Positions 26,642-36,401 of a DNA stretch of 60,163 bases are shown here, one piece after another. Within the stretch, counting starts at the first letter, position 1. Each line of letters starts with the position of its first letter. The translations under genes were made by a program, and so were the position numbers. Location: the NCBI GenBank assembly GCA_031286285.1, contig JAITUN010000023.1, positions 1-60,163 on the forward strand, written 5' to 3'. The DNA comes from Bacteroidales bacterium. Lineage in GTDB: Bacteria; Bacteroidota; Bacteroidia; Bacteroidales; WCHB1-69. The notes below the pieces were generated by a model, which did not search any database, had not been told where the DNA came from, and saw only the letters and a list, made by a program, of their open reading frames with translations.

Positions 26642-28162
26642 TTCAAAATAATCTTTAGTGTCATCATCTTCTATTTCAACTACATCTCCAAGAAGTATCA
26701 TTGATTTTTCTTCTGATAAAGATTCAACATTTTTCAATTTTCTCTCGATTGTACGAGATTTTTTTTCTGCATCATCAATGACATTTGTTGTTTCTTGTAA
26801 TTTTCTCTTTGTTTTTTCGAGCAAAGCTCCAAATTTCCCAAATTGTGCTTTTATTGCGCCTAAAATTTCCCAAACTTCGCTTGAACGTTTTTGAACTTCT
26901 AAAGTTCTGAATCCCATTTGCAGGCTGTTCAACAATGCCGCTAAATTTGTTGGACCGGCAATCATTATACGATATTTTTGTTGAACATTTTCAGAAAATC
27001 CGGGACGACGTAAAATTTCAGCATAAAGACCTTCGGTTGGAACAAATAAAATAGCGAAATCTGTTGTTTTGGGAGGTTTTATATACTTGTCGGAAATATC
27101 TTTTGCGCATTTTTCAACAGATTTACCAAGTTGAATGGAAATAGCCTCAACAGCATCAGGGTTATTTTCGTATGCATCAAGCAATCGTTGATAATCTTCA
27201 ATAGGAAATTTTGAATCAATTGGCAATAAAACAGGTTCATCAGTCTCTTTCCCGGGAAGTTTTATCGAATACTCAACTATTCTTCTATCATTTTCTTCAT
27301 CCGGATGGTCATTTTTTATGTACTGTTGTGGAGATAAAAACTGTTCTAAAATAGCCCCTAGTTGTACCTCACCAAAAGTGCCGCGAGTTTTTACATTAGT
27401 TAAGACCTTTTTTAAATCTCCAACGCCGGTTGCTAATGTTTGCATTTCCCCAAGTCCTTTATGAACGGCTTCTAAACGTTCAGTAATTAATTTAAATGAT
27501 TCGTTAAATCGTTTTTCTACGCTTTCTTGCAATTTTTCATCAACAGTTTTTCTCATTTCTTCAAGTTTCTTATTATTATCTTCTTGAATGCTATTGAGTT
27601 TCCCCTCAACTATCTCACGCATCTCTTTTAATTTATTTTCTGTTTCTCTTTTGATATTTTCTTGCTTGTTCGCCAAGTCTTCAAATTTTTGTTTTTGTAA
27701 CTCATTGAAATCTTTCACATTTTTGGCGAAGGTCTCTTCAAACGATTTTAAAGAATTGCTTTGTTCTATTCGGTTTTCTTTTGTAGAAGTTTCTGTTGTT
27801 TCTGTTAAGTTTTTAATTTTTTCATCAACCGTTTTTACTAGATTTGCAAGTTGCTGAGAGAAAGTATCAAATTGATTTTTCTGAGCATTAGAAAGGTCGG
27901 TAACTGTTTTGGTTAAACTTTCACCTAACAACTTAAATGAATTATTAACTTCTTCTCTATTGCTTTTAAAAGCCTCTTGATTTTCGTTTCTACTTCTACT
28001 AAATTCATCTCTGATAGCAGGTTCAATGCGCGAAATCGTAGTGTCGAACTTCATTAAATCTTGACCGAAAGTAGCAGTTGGCTTTTTAGTCAACTGAATT
28101 ACAATACTGATAATCACAGTGATTGTCAGAATAATAAGTAAAATAATAATTGTCATTTGCAT
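26633..28162 (-). CDS. rmuC: DNA recombination protein RmuC
   Basis: A 509-residue membrane-anchored nuclease-like protein thought to limit recombination at inverted repeats. One N-terminal transmembrane segment (about 3-24) is followed by a long coiled coil (about 40-245) and then the conserved RmuC domain: VKTRGTFGEVQLGAILEQFL, LPIDSKFPIEDYQRLLDAYE, FAILFVPTEGLYAEILRRPG and IMIAGPTNLAALLNSLQMGF. An ATG two codons later (28156) is an alternative start. Confidence 0.95.
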   Translation of the reverse strand: MQMTIIILLIILTITVIISIVIQLTKKPTATFGQDLMKFDTTISRIEPAIRDEFSRSRNENQEAFKSNREEVNNSFKLLGESLTKTVTDLSNAQKNQFDTFSQQLANLVKTVDEKIKNLTETTETSTKENRIEQSNSLKSFEETFAKNVKDFNELQKQKFEDLANKQENIKRETENKLKEMREIVEGKLNSIQEDNNKKLEEMRKTVDEKLQESVEKRFNESFKLITERLEAVHKGLGEMQTLATGVGDLKKVLTNVKTRGTFGEVQLGAILEQFLSPQQYIKNDHPDEENDRRIVEYSIKLPGKETDEPVLLPIDSKFPIEDYQRLLDAYENNPDAVEAISIQLGKSVEKCAKDISDKYIKPPKTTDFAILFVPTEGLYAEILRRPGFSENVQQKYRIMIAGPTNLAALLNSLQMGFRTLEVQKRSSEVWEILGAIKAQFGKFGALLEKTKRKLQETTNVIDDAEKKSRTIERKLKNVESLSEEKSMILLGDVVEIEDDDTKDYFETD

Positions 28163-28212
28163 ATTGATATTGTTAGTTAAATAATGTACCTTTTATCATT
28201 TCAATTTGTATT

Positions 28213-29424
28213 TCAAATATCCCAAATTGAAATAGCATTTGCATTTTGGGTAAGTGGGTAAACATTTTCAGTTAAACATATTAACGAGCCGTACCCCACA
28301 TTTTTTCCAAATGATTCTAAAACAGAGAAATGTTTTATCATTTTTTTATCCGGTGTTGCTGTACGCTTGATTTCTACAGGGTAAATAGTGTCATTTTGGA
28401 GGAGCAACAAATCAATTTCTACTTGATTGCTATCGCGATAATAGTAGAAAGATGGTTCTAATCCATTGTGTTTGTATGATTTTAAGATTTCTGTTAACAC
28501 AAAAGTTTCAAATATGGCGCCACTCATTGCACCTGATGAAAGCGCTTCCGGAGTATTCCAATCCGTTAAATAAGCACACAATCCTGTATCCAAAAAATAA
28601 AGTTTCGGGCGTTTGGTAAGCCTCTTCGTAATATTCTCATAATAAGGTTGTAGTAAATATACGATACCCGAAGCCTGAAGTACCGACAGCCACGATTTTA
28701 CAGTATTGAGCGAAATATCCAATGAGTTTGAGATGTCTGTAAGATTTAACTCCTGACCGGTTCTGGCTGCTATCACTTTCAAAAAATTATAAAAAGATAA
28801 TTCATTTCCAATATTCAGCAATTGCCGAACATCCCGTTCTATATATGTTTTTACAAAAGAACTGTAATACAACGACCAAAACTCATCTCCTTTCAGTGTG
28901 ATTTCAGGAAAAGCCCCTTTCCAAATTATCCTATAAGTTTCGGAAAGTGATTTTCGAGACAAAATTCGGGATGGTGTACGGGAAGGCAAAAAAGGCAATT
29001 GTAAATTTCCCTTATCCTCCCGTTCATATATTGAAAAACCGTACAATTCTAATACAGCCAAACGACCTGCCAAACTCTCCGAAACACCTTTCATTAAAAG
29101 GAATTGCTGTGAGCCAGTCATCCAAACTTGCCCAAACTGAACATCCTTATCTATTAACACTTTAATGTGTGAAAAAAGTTCGGGAGCATATTGAATTTCG
29201 TCTATTAACAAAGGCGGCTTATAGGTTTGAAAGAACAAATAAGGATCTTCCTTTGCTAATTTCAAAGATAGTACATCATCCAAAGAGATGTATGTTCTAT
29301 CTTCGTTGAGCAAACTTTGCAAGACCGTAATTTTTCCCACTTGTCTTGTTCCTGTAAGCAGTAATGCTTTAAAATTCTTGTTTGCCCGTTTAATTACTGT
29401 TTCTATAGTTCTGGCTTTTAACAT
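28213..29424 (-). CDS. AAA-type ATPase with DUF4143, altered Walker A
   Basis: A 403-residue protein of the AAA_14/DUF4143 family, common and poorly understood, with links to mobile or defence contexts. The Walker A region reads TGTRQVGKITVLQ: the Ser/Thr after the lysine, which coordinates Mg2+, is Ile (codon ATT). Walker B PPLLIDEIQYAPELF is intact, as are TGSQQFLLM and the C-terminal DUF4143 nuclease-like part with EIDLLLLQNDTIYPVEIKRT. ATP hydrolysis may be impaired. A -7 box on the minus strand lies at 29461-29468, and a perfect palindrome TGCAAATTTGCA lies at 29441-29452, possibly an operator. Confidence 0.85.
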   Translation of the reverse strand: MLKARTIETVIKRANKNFKALLLTGTRQVGKITVLQSLLNEDRTYISLDDVLSLKLAKEDPYLFFQTYKPPLLIDEIQYAPELFSHIKVLIDKDVQFGQVWMTGSQQFLLMKGVSESLAGRLAVLELYGFSIYEREDKGNLQLPFLPSRTPSRILSRKSLSETYRIIWKGAFPEITLKGDEFWSLYYSSFVKTYIERDVRQLLNIGNELSFYNFLKVIAARTGQELNLTDISNSLDISLNTVKSWLSVLQASGIVYLLQPYYENITKRLTKRPKLYFLDTGLCAYLTDWNTPEALSSGAMSGAIFETFVLTEILKSYKHNGLEPSFYYYRDSNQVEIDLLLLQNDTIYPVEIKRTATPDKKMIKHFSVLESFGKNVGYGSLICLTENVYPLTQNANAISIWDI

Positions 29425-29528
29425 AATAATCTACTTTTATGCAAATTTGCAATCCAACTGCAAAAATACATAATTATCGAGAAGTTTGTATTCTCAATTA
29501 AATTTTGTAAAATTACTTATTGAAACCA

Positions 29529-29565
29529 CCAGTATGTTCCAAAATGGAACATACTGGATTTTTTT
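29529..29565 (+). terminator. Strong hairpin with plus-strand T tract, orphan
   Basis: ccagtatgttcca pairs perfectly with tggaacatactgg (13 bp, 3-nt loop), followed on the plus strand by ATTTTTTT. This is a textbook terminator for plus-strand transcription, yet both flanking genes (pckA and the DUF4143 ATPase) run on the minus strand. On the minus strand it lies 65 nt after the pckA stop but lacks a T run. Confidence 0.6.
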
Positions 29566-29566
29566 A

Positions 29567-29609
29567 ATAATCTGCGCAAATCTTTATAATCTGCGTCATC
29601 CGCGTGCTA
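29567..29609 (-). repeat. Dispersed GCACGCAGATGA-type repeat, copy 4
   Basis: The minus-strand reading contains AGCACGCGGATGACGCAG then AAAGATTTGCGCAGATTATT. It sits between the orphan hairpin and the pckA stop. Confidence 0.6.
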
Positions 29610-29621
29610 AAAAAGCAACAT

Positions 29622-31247
29622 CTATAATTTCGGTCCAAACTCCCTCAACCGTTTTCCTTCATCGGTGTCGGTGAATTTTTCAAAGTTCTTAATAAAGAAT
29701 TCGGCAACTTTGTTCACGTTTTCTTTAAAAGCCTCTTTGTCTTTCCAACTGTTTTCAGGATTTAAAACAGTATCATCAACGCCGTCAATATGTTTGGGGA
29801 TATTTACCATAAATGGTTTTACCATCACTTTTTCGCAGTTAATCAACTCGCCATTTAATATGGCTGAGATGATGGTGCGGGTGTCTTTTATGGAGATCCG
29901 TTTTCCGCCGGTGTTAAATCCGCCGCCAATCCAGCCGGTATTTACAAGATAACAAGTGGAGTTATGTTCTTCAATTTTTTCGGCAAACACTTCAGCATAT
30001 TTCGTAGGGTGCAACATTAAGAAAGCGGCGCCAAAACAGGAAGAAAATGTAGGTGTAGGTTCTTTAATTCCGCGCTCGGTACCTGCCAATTTTGCAGTAT
30101 AGCCGCTTAAGAAATAATACATTGCCTGATCTTTCGATAAAATGGAAACGGGAGGCAGAACGCCAAAAGCATCGGCGGTAAGGAAGATCACTTTGCTGGG
30201 GTGAGTGCCTTTTGATTCCGGTTTTACAATATTATCAATATGGAAGATGGGGTAAGAAACACGTGTGTTTTCTGTTTTTGCCTGTGATGCAAAGTCAATA
30301 TTTCCTTCACCGTCAATCACTAAATTCTCTAACAGGGCGTCTCTTTTGATGGCGCGGAAAATATCGGGTTCATTTTCTTCACTTAGATTGATACATTTTG
30401 CATAGCAACCGCCTTCGAAGTTGAAGATGCCGTTGTTGTCCCAGCCATGCTCGTCATCGCCGATAAGAGCGCGGTTCGGATCGGCAGAGAGGGTAGTTTT
30501 TCCGGTGCCGGACAAACCGAAAAAGACAGCAGTATCTCCATCTTTTCCTTGATTGGCAGAGCAGTGCATCGAGGCAATCCCTTTCAGCGGAAGGAAGTAG
30601 TTCATCACGGAGAAGATCCCTTTTTTCATTTCGCCGCCGTACCATGAGCCGCCGATGAGCGCCATTCTTTCAGTAAGATTAAAAGCGATAAACACTTCGC
30701 TGTTCAAGCCCCATTCTTGCCATTTAGGGTTGGTTATTTTGCAACTGTTGAACACAATAAAATCGGGAACAAAATCTTTTAACTCCTCTTCGGTGGGACG
30801 CAAGAACATATTTTTTACAAAATGCGCCTGCCAAGCCACTTCGGTAATAAAGCGAACTTTCATTCTGGTATCGGGATTTACGCCGGCAAATCCATCCATT
30901 ACATAAAGATTTTTGTTACTTAATTGACCTTGGCTCAATTTCTTTAATTCTTTCCATTGCTCTACTTTGAGCGGTTTGTTGTCCGGTGACTTTTTTACCG
31001 GATCGTGCCACCACACGTTGTTTTTAGTTTCCTCATCCACAACTACATATTTATCTTTTGGAGAGCGACCGGTAAAGATTCCTGTATCCACTGATAGTGC
31101 GCCCGATTTGGTATGATACGCACGTTCAAAACCGGTTAATTCAGGATTCGTTTCATGCTCATACAACTCCTGATATGACAAATTGTGATAAATTTTCTGC
31201 GGGTTCGCGATACCCATCTGTTCTAATTGCTTTTCGATGTTCTGCAT
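29622..31247 (-). CDS. pckA: ATP-dependent phosphoenolpyruvate carboxykinase
   Basis: Interconverts oxaloacetate + ATP with PEP + CO2 + ADP; in fermentative Bacteroidota it can run in the CO2-fixing direction toward succinate. 541 residues, full length. Signatures: [57 protein letters not shown] (ATP-binding kinase-1a), [20 protein letters not shown] and the [11 protein letters not shown] region. Its leader (31248-31384) has a near -7 box (GATATTTG, about 31308-31315). Confidence 0.98.
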   Translation of the reverse strand: MQNIEKQLEQMGIANPQKIYHNLSYQELYEHETNPELTGFERAYHTKSGALSVDTGIFTGRSPKDKYVVVDEETKNNVWWHDPVKKSPDNKPLKVEQWKELKKLSQGQLSNKNLYVMDGFAGVNPDTRMKVRFITEVAWQAHFVKNMFLRPTEEELKDFVPDFIVFNSCKITNPKWQEWGLNSEVFIAFNLTERMALIGGSWYGGEMKKGIFSVMNYFLPLKGIASMHCSANQGKDGDTAVFFGLSGTGKTTLSADPNRALIGDDEHGWDNNGIFNFEGGCYAKCINLSEENEPDIFRAIKRDALLENLVIDGEGNIDFASQAKTENTRVSYPIFHIDNIVKPESKGTHPSKVIFLTADAFGVLPPVSILSKDQAMYYFLSGYTAKLAGTERGIKEPTPTFSSCFGAAFLMLHPTKYAEVFAEKIEEHNSTCYLVNTGWIGGGFNTGGKRISIKDTRTIISAILNGELINCEKVMVKPFMVNIPKHIDGVDDTVLNPENSWKDKEAFKENVNKVAEFFIKNFEKFTDTDEGKRLREFGPKL

Positions 31248-31384
31248 AAAGATTTTTTTTATTGATTATTAATTGGTTAATATAATATTTTTTGGTTTTT
31301 TAAAAGTTTGCAAATATCTGAAAATAATTCAAATAATTGATACTATTTTGCGGATTAAAATGAAAGTAATCTCTTGGTCTTTTT

Positions 31385-33235
31385 TTAGCTATAAGACTTA
31401 ATAATTGAGTTCAGCATCTTCTCTGTTTTGGCTGCTCCTTCTCCCAAAATAAAACCAATTTGTTGTACTTGCCTAAGGTTTTCCTCAATCACTTCGTTCA
31501 CTCTATGTATGATCTCTTCGGGGCGCTCCTCTTTTGAGTGTAAATTGCGAAACGCAGCGCCAACTAATCTTTTCTGAATAAGTTGAAAAATAGATACATT
31601 GATCAATTTTCCGTCAATCTCAACATCTTTACTGATACTTGTTTCATCATGATTTAAGATAAATTGAAATTGGGTAGTAAGAATAGAGGGTAAAAGCGTT
31701 TTCAAATCAGCGCCAATGAGATAAGGGATAACATCGTGAATATCTTTAATCTCCTCTCCCAAAATGTCAATAAATGAGAGGTTTGACTCAACAATTTTCA
31801 GATTTTCATCGCAAAAGACAATTCCGGTATTCAATTCTCTAATAAAAATAGATAATGCTTCATTTTTATCGAACAACAACTCTTTAGTTTCATCTAATGC
31901 AGTTTTCGTTGCTTTCAAATCGCTATTTACCATTTCTAATTCTTCTATCATTTTTTTAGATCCCAACGATGTTTCTCTATTATCTATTTGTGCGTTTGTT
32001 ACACACATTTCCGGGATCGCAATTTTTTGGGCTATAGCACAAGCCAAATTATAACAAGTATCAAACCCGCAAGCGCCGCAATTTACTTCTTTGTTATTGT
32101 TTTTCTTTGTAATACGATTGAGTGCAATTTTAATTTCAAACTCATCGGGAACAGGGAGTTCAAATTTTTTATTTTTAAAAACGGCTTGCAGTTCTTTGTA
32201 TTTTGAGTGTTTATCCTTAAAATTTCGCCATTTATCAATATCAAAATTAGCTAATCTACGGCTAATGTAATCTTTAACTAATGCGTAACGTTTAAATTTT
32301 TCTCCACCTTCCGAAGTTCCCGGTCCCATAATACACCCCTCGCAATAGAAGATATTGAAATTATGTTTTATTATATTGTAATGATCCCAAAACTGTTTCA
32401 CAGCTTGTATGGAAGTTTTTCCCTCTACGGTAATAGTATTTTCTTTAAGCAGACTTAAATCTAAGTTTGCGGCTTCCAAAAAGCCTTGAGCTATAGGATA
32501 CATACTTCCTTTATATCCTAAGGGTTCGTCAAAGTCTGAATATTCACTAAACGTTTCCGTAATTTTAAATTCATCGAAAAGCTTTCTCAATTCTCTAAAT
32601 GTGAGTACTTCATCCACTTTTGTTAAACCGCCATGTCTGCCTACCTCTTTTTTTGCTGCAACGCAAGGGGTAATTTGAACTACTTTCAGGTCGTTGCCAT
32701 AAATTTTTCTTGCTACAATAGCACAAGCAGAGATTGGAGATACAAACGGCACTAAATTTCCGATTAGCTCCGGATAGAGTTGTTCGATGAGCATCACTAT
32801 TGATGGGCAACAGCTTGTAATATAATATTTACCGTTAAAATCGTCGTGTGTAAATTTGTGATAGAGTTCGGCGATAATATCCACACCAAAAGCCATCTCA
32901 GTTACGTAAGAAAACCCGAGCAGGCGAATCATTTTAACAAATTTTCGATAGTCGGTAATATCGTCAAACTCTCCTGCAATAGAGGGTGCGCATATCGCCA
33001 CTACTTTCTCTTTGGCGTTGAGCAACTGTTTTACATTCTGTTTCGAATCTCGGTATGTTATGGCATCATAAGCGCAAATACCTATACAAGTGCCACATTG
33101 AATACACTTTCCCTCTTCAATATAAGGGAATACAGTATTCACAGAAACATGAATCGATTTAACGGGACAGGCACGGATACAAGAATAGCATGCTCTGCAT
33201 TTACTTTTATCTAATTTAACATTACTATTTGGCAT
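31385..33235 (-). CDS. Sensory-type [FeFe]-hydrogenase-like protein with PAS domain
   Basis: A 616-residue protein. Residues 13-23 and 44-54 are two [4Fe-4S] ferredoxin motifs. A hydrogenase large-subunit domain spans about 75-330: H-cluster motifs are TSCCPS (140-145), ITPCVAAKKE (188-197) and FYCEGCIMGPG (296-306). The third motif has CxxC in place of the CxxxC of catalytic enzymes. An additional Fe-S motif, CGACGFDTCYNLAC, is at 386-399; a coiled coil is at about 425-460 and a PAS domain at about 462-570. This layout is that of the group C (HydS-like) sensory [FeFe] hydrogenases, inferred to sense H2 or redox state. It lies 2 bp after the SpoIIE phosphatase gene in the same operon. No maturation or catalytic hydrogenase genes are in the window. 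Confidence 0.85.
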   Translation of the reverse strand: MPNSNVKLDKSKCRACYSCIRACPVKSIHVSVNTVFPYIEEGKCIQCGTCIGICAYDAITYRDSKQNVKQLLNAKEKVVAICAPSIAGEFDDITDYRKFVKMIRLLGFSYVTEMAFGVDIIAELYHKFTHDDFNGKYYITSCCPSIVMLIEQLYPELIGNLVPFVSPISACAIVARKIYGNDLKVVQITPCVAAKKEVGRHGGLTKVDEVLTFRELRKLFDEFKITETFSEYSDFDEPLGYKGSMYPIAQGFLEAANLDLSLLKENTITVEGKTSIQAVKQFWDHYNIIKHNFNIFYCEGCIMGPGTSEGGEKFKRYALVKDYISRRLANFDIDKWRNFKDKHSKYKELQAVFKNKKFELPVPDEFEIKIALNRITKKNNNKEVNCGACGFDTCYNLACAIAQKIAIPEMCVTNAQIDNRETSLGSKKMIEELEMVNSDLKATKTALDETKELLFDKNEALSIFIRELNTGIVFCDENLKIVESNLSFIDILGEEIKDIHDVIPYLIGADLKTLLPSILTTQFQFILNHDETSISKDVEIDGKLINVSIFQLIQKRLVGAAFRNLHSKEERPEEIIHRVNEVIEENLRQVQQIGFILGEGAAKTEKMLNSIIKSYS

Positions 33236-33237
33236 AA

Positions 33238-34473
33238 TTACATATATTCAATTACAACTACTTTCATAAATTTTTCGGTCAACACTTTGGTTAATCTTTG
33301 TATCAAATGTTTACGAATCTCGATTTCTACCGGTGAGTTAGGATTGTGGTGGTCTTCATTAATTTTAGTACCTACCAAAACATAGATTTCGTCGGTGTCT
33401 AATAACAATTTGCATACCTGATCGGCGGGTCCTCTTCCAAATTGAAAATTGGAATTGATGCTGAGCGTGTTCAACAAGTAGGTTACTTTACTCAGTGTTA
33501 GCACGCCTTCAGTAACTAAGTCAATTCCTTCCATTTTAGAGCTTGGCGGAAGCATCGGGTCGAATCTTTCTTCATCTTTGACGGGTCTTTTCAATTCTCT
33601 TGAGACAATCTCAGTGGTAGTAGCGCCGCTGACAATTTTTTTTCCTTCAAAGTTTTTAAGAATTGTTGCAAATTCATTATCTTTTTCGGGGTCGAAAGGA
33701 GGTCCTGTACATAGAATCGCTTTTCTAGCTTGACGGAAATAGACTACACCGCAGGTAAGGTCATCTTTAGGAGTATATAGGTCATTTGCTGCTGCATGTT
33801 TAACCACTCTTTCGGCGAGGTCGGCAGCGGAAATTCCGGGGGTCGTCTCAATAATTTCTCTAGTAAACTTCACTAAATTATTTCTACCCCACCCCATTGT
33901 AATTCCTTTTCCTAACCCCGACTGAGTAATGCCGTCGGAACAGAAGAGTACACGGTCTTCAATTTGAGGAACAAAAGAGCATTTTCTAATATCCATCACT
34001 CTTTTATCTTTGAGTTCACCTTCATATATTACTTGCGTCCATTCAGGTTCATAGATTCGATTTCCTCTAAGAATCAAAGTTTGAGGGTTATCATACTCTA
34101 AAATAGAAACAATATCGTTTTCCATAGAAATATCAATGACAGTGTATGTAGCATAATTGATTTTTCTTTCGCTACAAACGGGCAACGCTTTCATAATCGT
34201 ATTGGCAAACCTGTTAGCGTCCTTATACTCCATAGAGAGGTGGAGTGAAATTGTAGCGGTAAGAGTTCCCAGCACATTTGCCCTCACGCCGTGTCCCATC
34301 CCGTCTGAAAGCACGCATATCACCCTGTTTTCTTCGGGAATTCTTTTAGACAGAAACACATCACCGCTAATTTTTTCTCCTTCGTGGTTCATCTGAAAAT
34401 GCCCCACTTCTGTATGGTATTTTCTTTCTTCTGCTACCGGGGCGCTTTCATTGAAGAGATAATCATTCATCAT
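33238..34473 (-). CDS. SpoIIE-type PP2C serine/threonine phosphatase
   Basis: A 411-residue protein. Residues about 20-250 form a PP2C phosphatase of the SpoIIE kind: EKISGDVFLSKRI, VICVLSDGMGHGVRAN (metal-binding DGxGHG), RVLFCSDGITQSGLG and PKDDLTCGVVYFRQ. The C-terminal 150 residues are unassigned (GPPFDPEKDNEFATILKNFEG, then GRGPADQVCKLLLDTDEIYVLVG). It is the first gene of a pair with the hydrogenase-like sensor, 2 bp apart, which suggests that H2/redox input controls dephosphorylation of an unknown protein. Confidence 0.88.
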   Translation of the reverse strand: MMNDYLFNESAPVAEERKYHTEVGHFQMNHEGEKISGDVFLSKRIPEENRVICVLSDGMGHGVRANVLGTLTATISLHLSMEYKDANRFANTIMKALPVCSERKINYATYTVIDISMENDIVSILEYDNPQTLILRGNRIYEPEWTQVIYEGELKDKRVMDIRKCSFVPQIEDRVLFCSDGITQSGLGKGITMGWGRNNLVKFTREIIETTPGISAADLAERVVKHAAANDLYTPKDDLTCGVVYFRQARKAILCTGPPFDPEKDNEFATILKNFEGKKIVSGATTTEIVSRELKRPVKDEERFDPMLPPSSKMEGIDLVTEGVLTLSKVTYLLNTLSINSNFQFGRGPADQVCKLLLDTDEIYVLVGTKINEDHHNPNSPVEIEIRKHLIQRLTKVLTEKFMKVVVIEYM

Positions 34474-34569
34474 TATTTTAAGGATTTTGGACGCGAAATA
34501 ACACTATTTTTTGAGAACTAAAAAAACTTAATAAGCGCTCTTCTATTACAGACGCTTTTGTTTAAATAG

Positions 34570-36231
34570 CTACATGTTCAGATACTCCGGTCCGTTATCT
34601 CCATTCGGCACGTTCCACGTTATGCCATCGGCAACTTCCTTGATGTCACACGTTTTGCAGTGAATGCAGTTCTCGAAATGTATTCTGAGTTTTTTCTTTC
34701 CATCTCTTTCGGTATGGATTTCATATACTTCTGCAGGACAAAAATATTGACATGGGGCATCGTATTCTTCAATATTTACCGTTTCAAAAGTATCCGGATT
34801 GTTTATTTTTAAGTGACAGATTTGGTTTTCATCATGATGGGTTCCCGAACAGAATAATGCAGTCATTTTGTCAAAAGTCAATTCTTTGTCAAACTCTAAT
34901 TGATTTTTGAATCTTTCCTTGAAACATTTTCCATGATAATTATTTACTTTTTTCGTGGCATCAGCATCGGAATGAACTTTCAGTTTTCCGAAAAAGCCTG
35001 CTCCTCCCGAAATAAATTGAGCTCCAAAATGGAATGCCCCTTGAATCAGTCCTTTTGCAAATGCTTGTCTGAAATTACGAACCGGAAAGAGTTCTTTATG
35101 AATTGTGCTTCTTTTTATTTTTTCATCATAGATTTGGAGTGTGTTTTCAGAAAAATCATGAGAAGAAAAAGCAGACAAAGCGGTTTCGGCGGCTAACATT
35201 CCCGATTTTATGGCAAGGTGAATCCCTTTTAGTGCCGGCATGGAAACAAAACCGGCGCTGTCGCCTACAATTAATGCATTGTCAACATGGAGTTTTGGTA
35301 AAGAGTAGTAGCCGCCTTCAGGTAAACTCTTGGCACCAAATTTGAGCATTTTACCTCCCTTTAATATTTTGGCTACGGCAGGATGGGTTTTCCATACTTG
35401 AAAAACAGAAAAAACATCGAAAGTGGGGTCTGTATAATCCAATCCAACCACCAATCCAACAGCCGCCCGATTGTTGCTTAACCCATAAATAAATCCGCCA
35501 CCAAATTCATGTAAATTAAAAGGATAGCCCATCGTGTGATAAACTTCTCCCGCTTTAATGTTTGCCGCCGGCACTTCCCAAATCTCCTTGCATCCCAAAG
35601 AATAGATTTGAGGATTCTTTCCTTTTTGTAGGTCAAACTTATTAATAATATTCTTGGCTAAACTTCCTCTTGTTCCTTCAGCAAAAATGGTGAGTTTTGC
35701 TTCAATACTCGTGCCGGGTTGGAAGTTTTCCATCTTTTCTCCATGATGATTGATTCCGGTGTCAATAGTTTTAGCGCCGCATATTTTTCCTTCAGCATTA
35801 TAAAGTAGTTCATTTACAGCAAACCCCGTATATATCTCCACTCCTTTTTCCTCAGCTACGGAAGCTAAAAACTGACATAGTAAGCCTAATGATGCCGTAT
35901 AGGTTCCTTTGTTGCTCATATAGGGCGGGTGTAAAGGAGATCTAATTGATTTAGATTTGCTTAATAGAAGTAATTTATCTTTTTTTACAGGAGAGTCAAA
36001 AGGTATATCTTCAATTTTATGATTGGGTAATAGTTCTTTAAAAACGGCAGGTCGTACCACTGCTCCCGAGAGGATATGGCTACCGATAGCGCTCCCTTTT
36101 TCAATCAACAAAATACGTCGTTGTTCTCCATGTTTCTTACACAAATCTGCAAAATGGATGGCTGTTGATAGTCCGGCTGGTCCGGCGCCAATAATTAACA
36201 GATCGGTTTGCACACTATTTTTATCATTCAT
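34570..36231 (-). CDS. Electron-transfer flavoprotein:ubiquinone oxidoreductase family
   Basis: A 553-residue flavoprotein that in known members passes electrons from ETF to the quinone pool at the membrane. FAD-binding IIGAGPAGLSTAIHFADL is at about 13-30, HILSGAVVRPAVF follows, then NALIVGDSAGFVSMPALKGIH. The C-terminal [4Fe-4S] site is CPAEVYEI, then CIHCKTCDIK. Length is normal. No etfAB genes are in the window. A minus-strand -7 box lies at 36289-36296, close to the divergent promoter of serC. Confidence 0.95.
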   Translation of the reverse strand: MNDKNSVQTDLLIIGAGPAGLSTAIHFADLCKKHGEQRRILLIEKGSAIGSHILSGAVVRPAVFKELLPNHKIEDIPFDSPVKKDKLLLLSKSKSIRSPLHPPYMSNKGTYTASLGLLCQFLASVAEEKGVEIYTGFAVNELLYNAEGKICGAKTIDTGINHHGEKMENFQPGTSIEAKLTIFAEGTRGSLAKNIINKFDLQKGKNPQIYSLGCKEIWEVPAANIKAGEVYHTMGYPFNLHEFGGGFIYGLSNNRAAVGLVVGLDYTDPTFDVFSVFQVWKTHPAVAKILKGGKMLKFGAKSLPEGGYYSLPKLHVDNALIVGDSAGFVSMPALKGIHLAIKSGMLAAETALSAFSSHDFSENTLQIYDEKIKRSTIHKELFPVRNFRQAFAKGLIQGAFHFGAQFISGGAGFFGKLKVHSDADATKKVNNYHGKCFKERFKNQLEFDKELTFDKMTALFCSGTHHDENQICHLKINNPDTFETVNIEEYDAPCQYFCPAEVYEIHTERDGKKKLRIHFENCIHCKTCDIKEVADGITWNVPNGDNGPEYLNM

Positions 36232-36334
36232 ATTTAATAATTTAGAGAGAAAGTAGAAAAATAAATATTATTCATTTTTATTAAGCGGCAAAAATAGATG
36301 AATTTTTAAGATATTTTTTTATCATATAAATTAC

Positions 36335-36342
36335 TATATTTG
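36335..36342 (+). promoter_or_regulatory. Promoter -7 box of serC
   Basis: TATATTTG followed by CCACC, 59 bp before the ATG; divergent from the ETF-QO box at 36289-36296. Confidence 0.6.
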
Positions 36343-36401
36343 CCACCGTTTTTAAGACATCATTAATTAACAGTTAATAACCTAATTAAATCATTTTTTT
36401 T

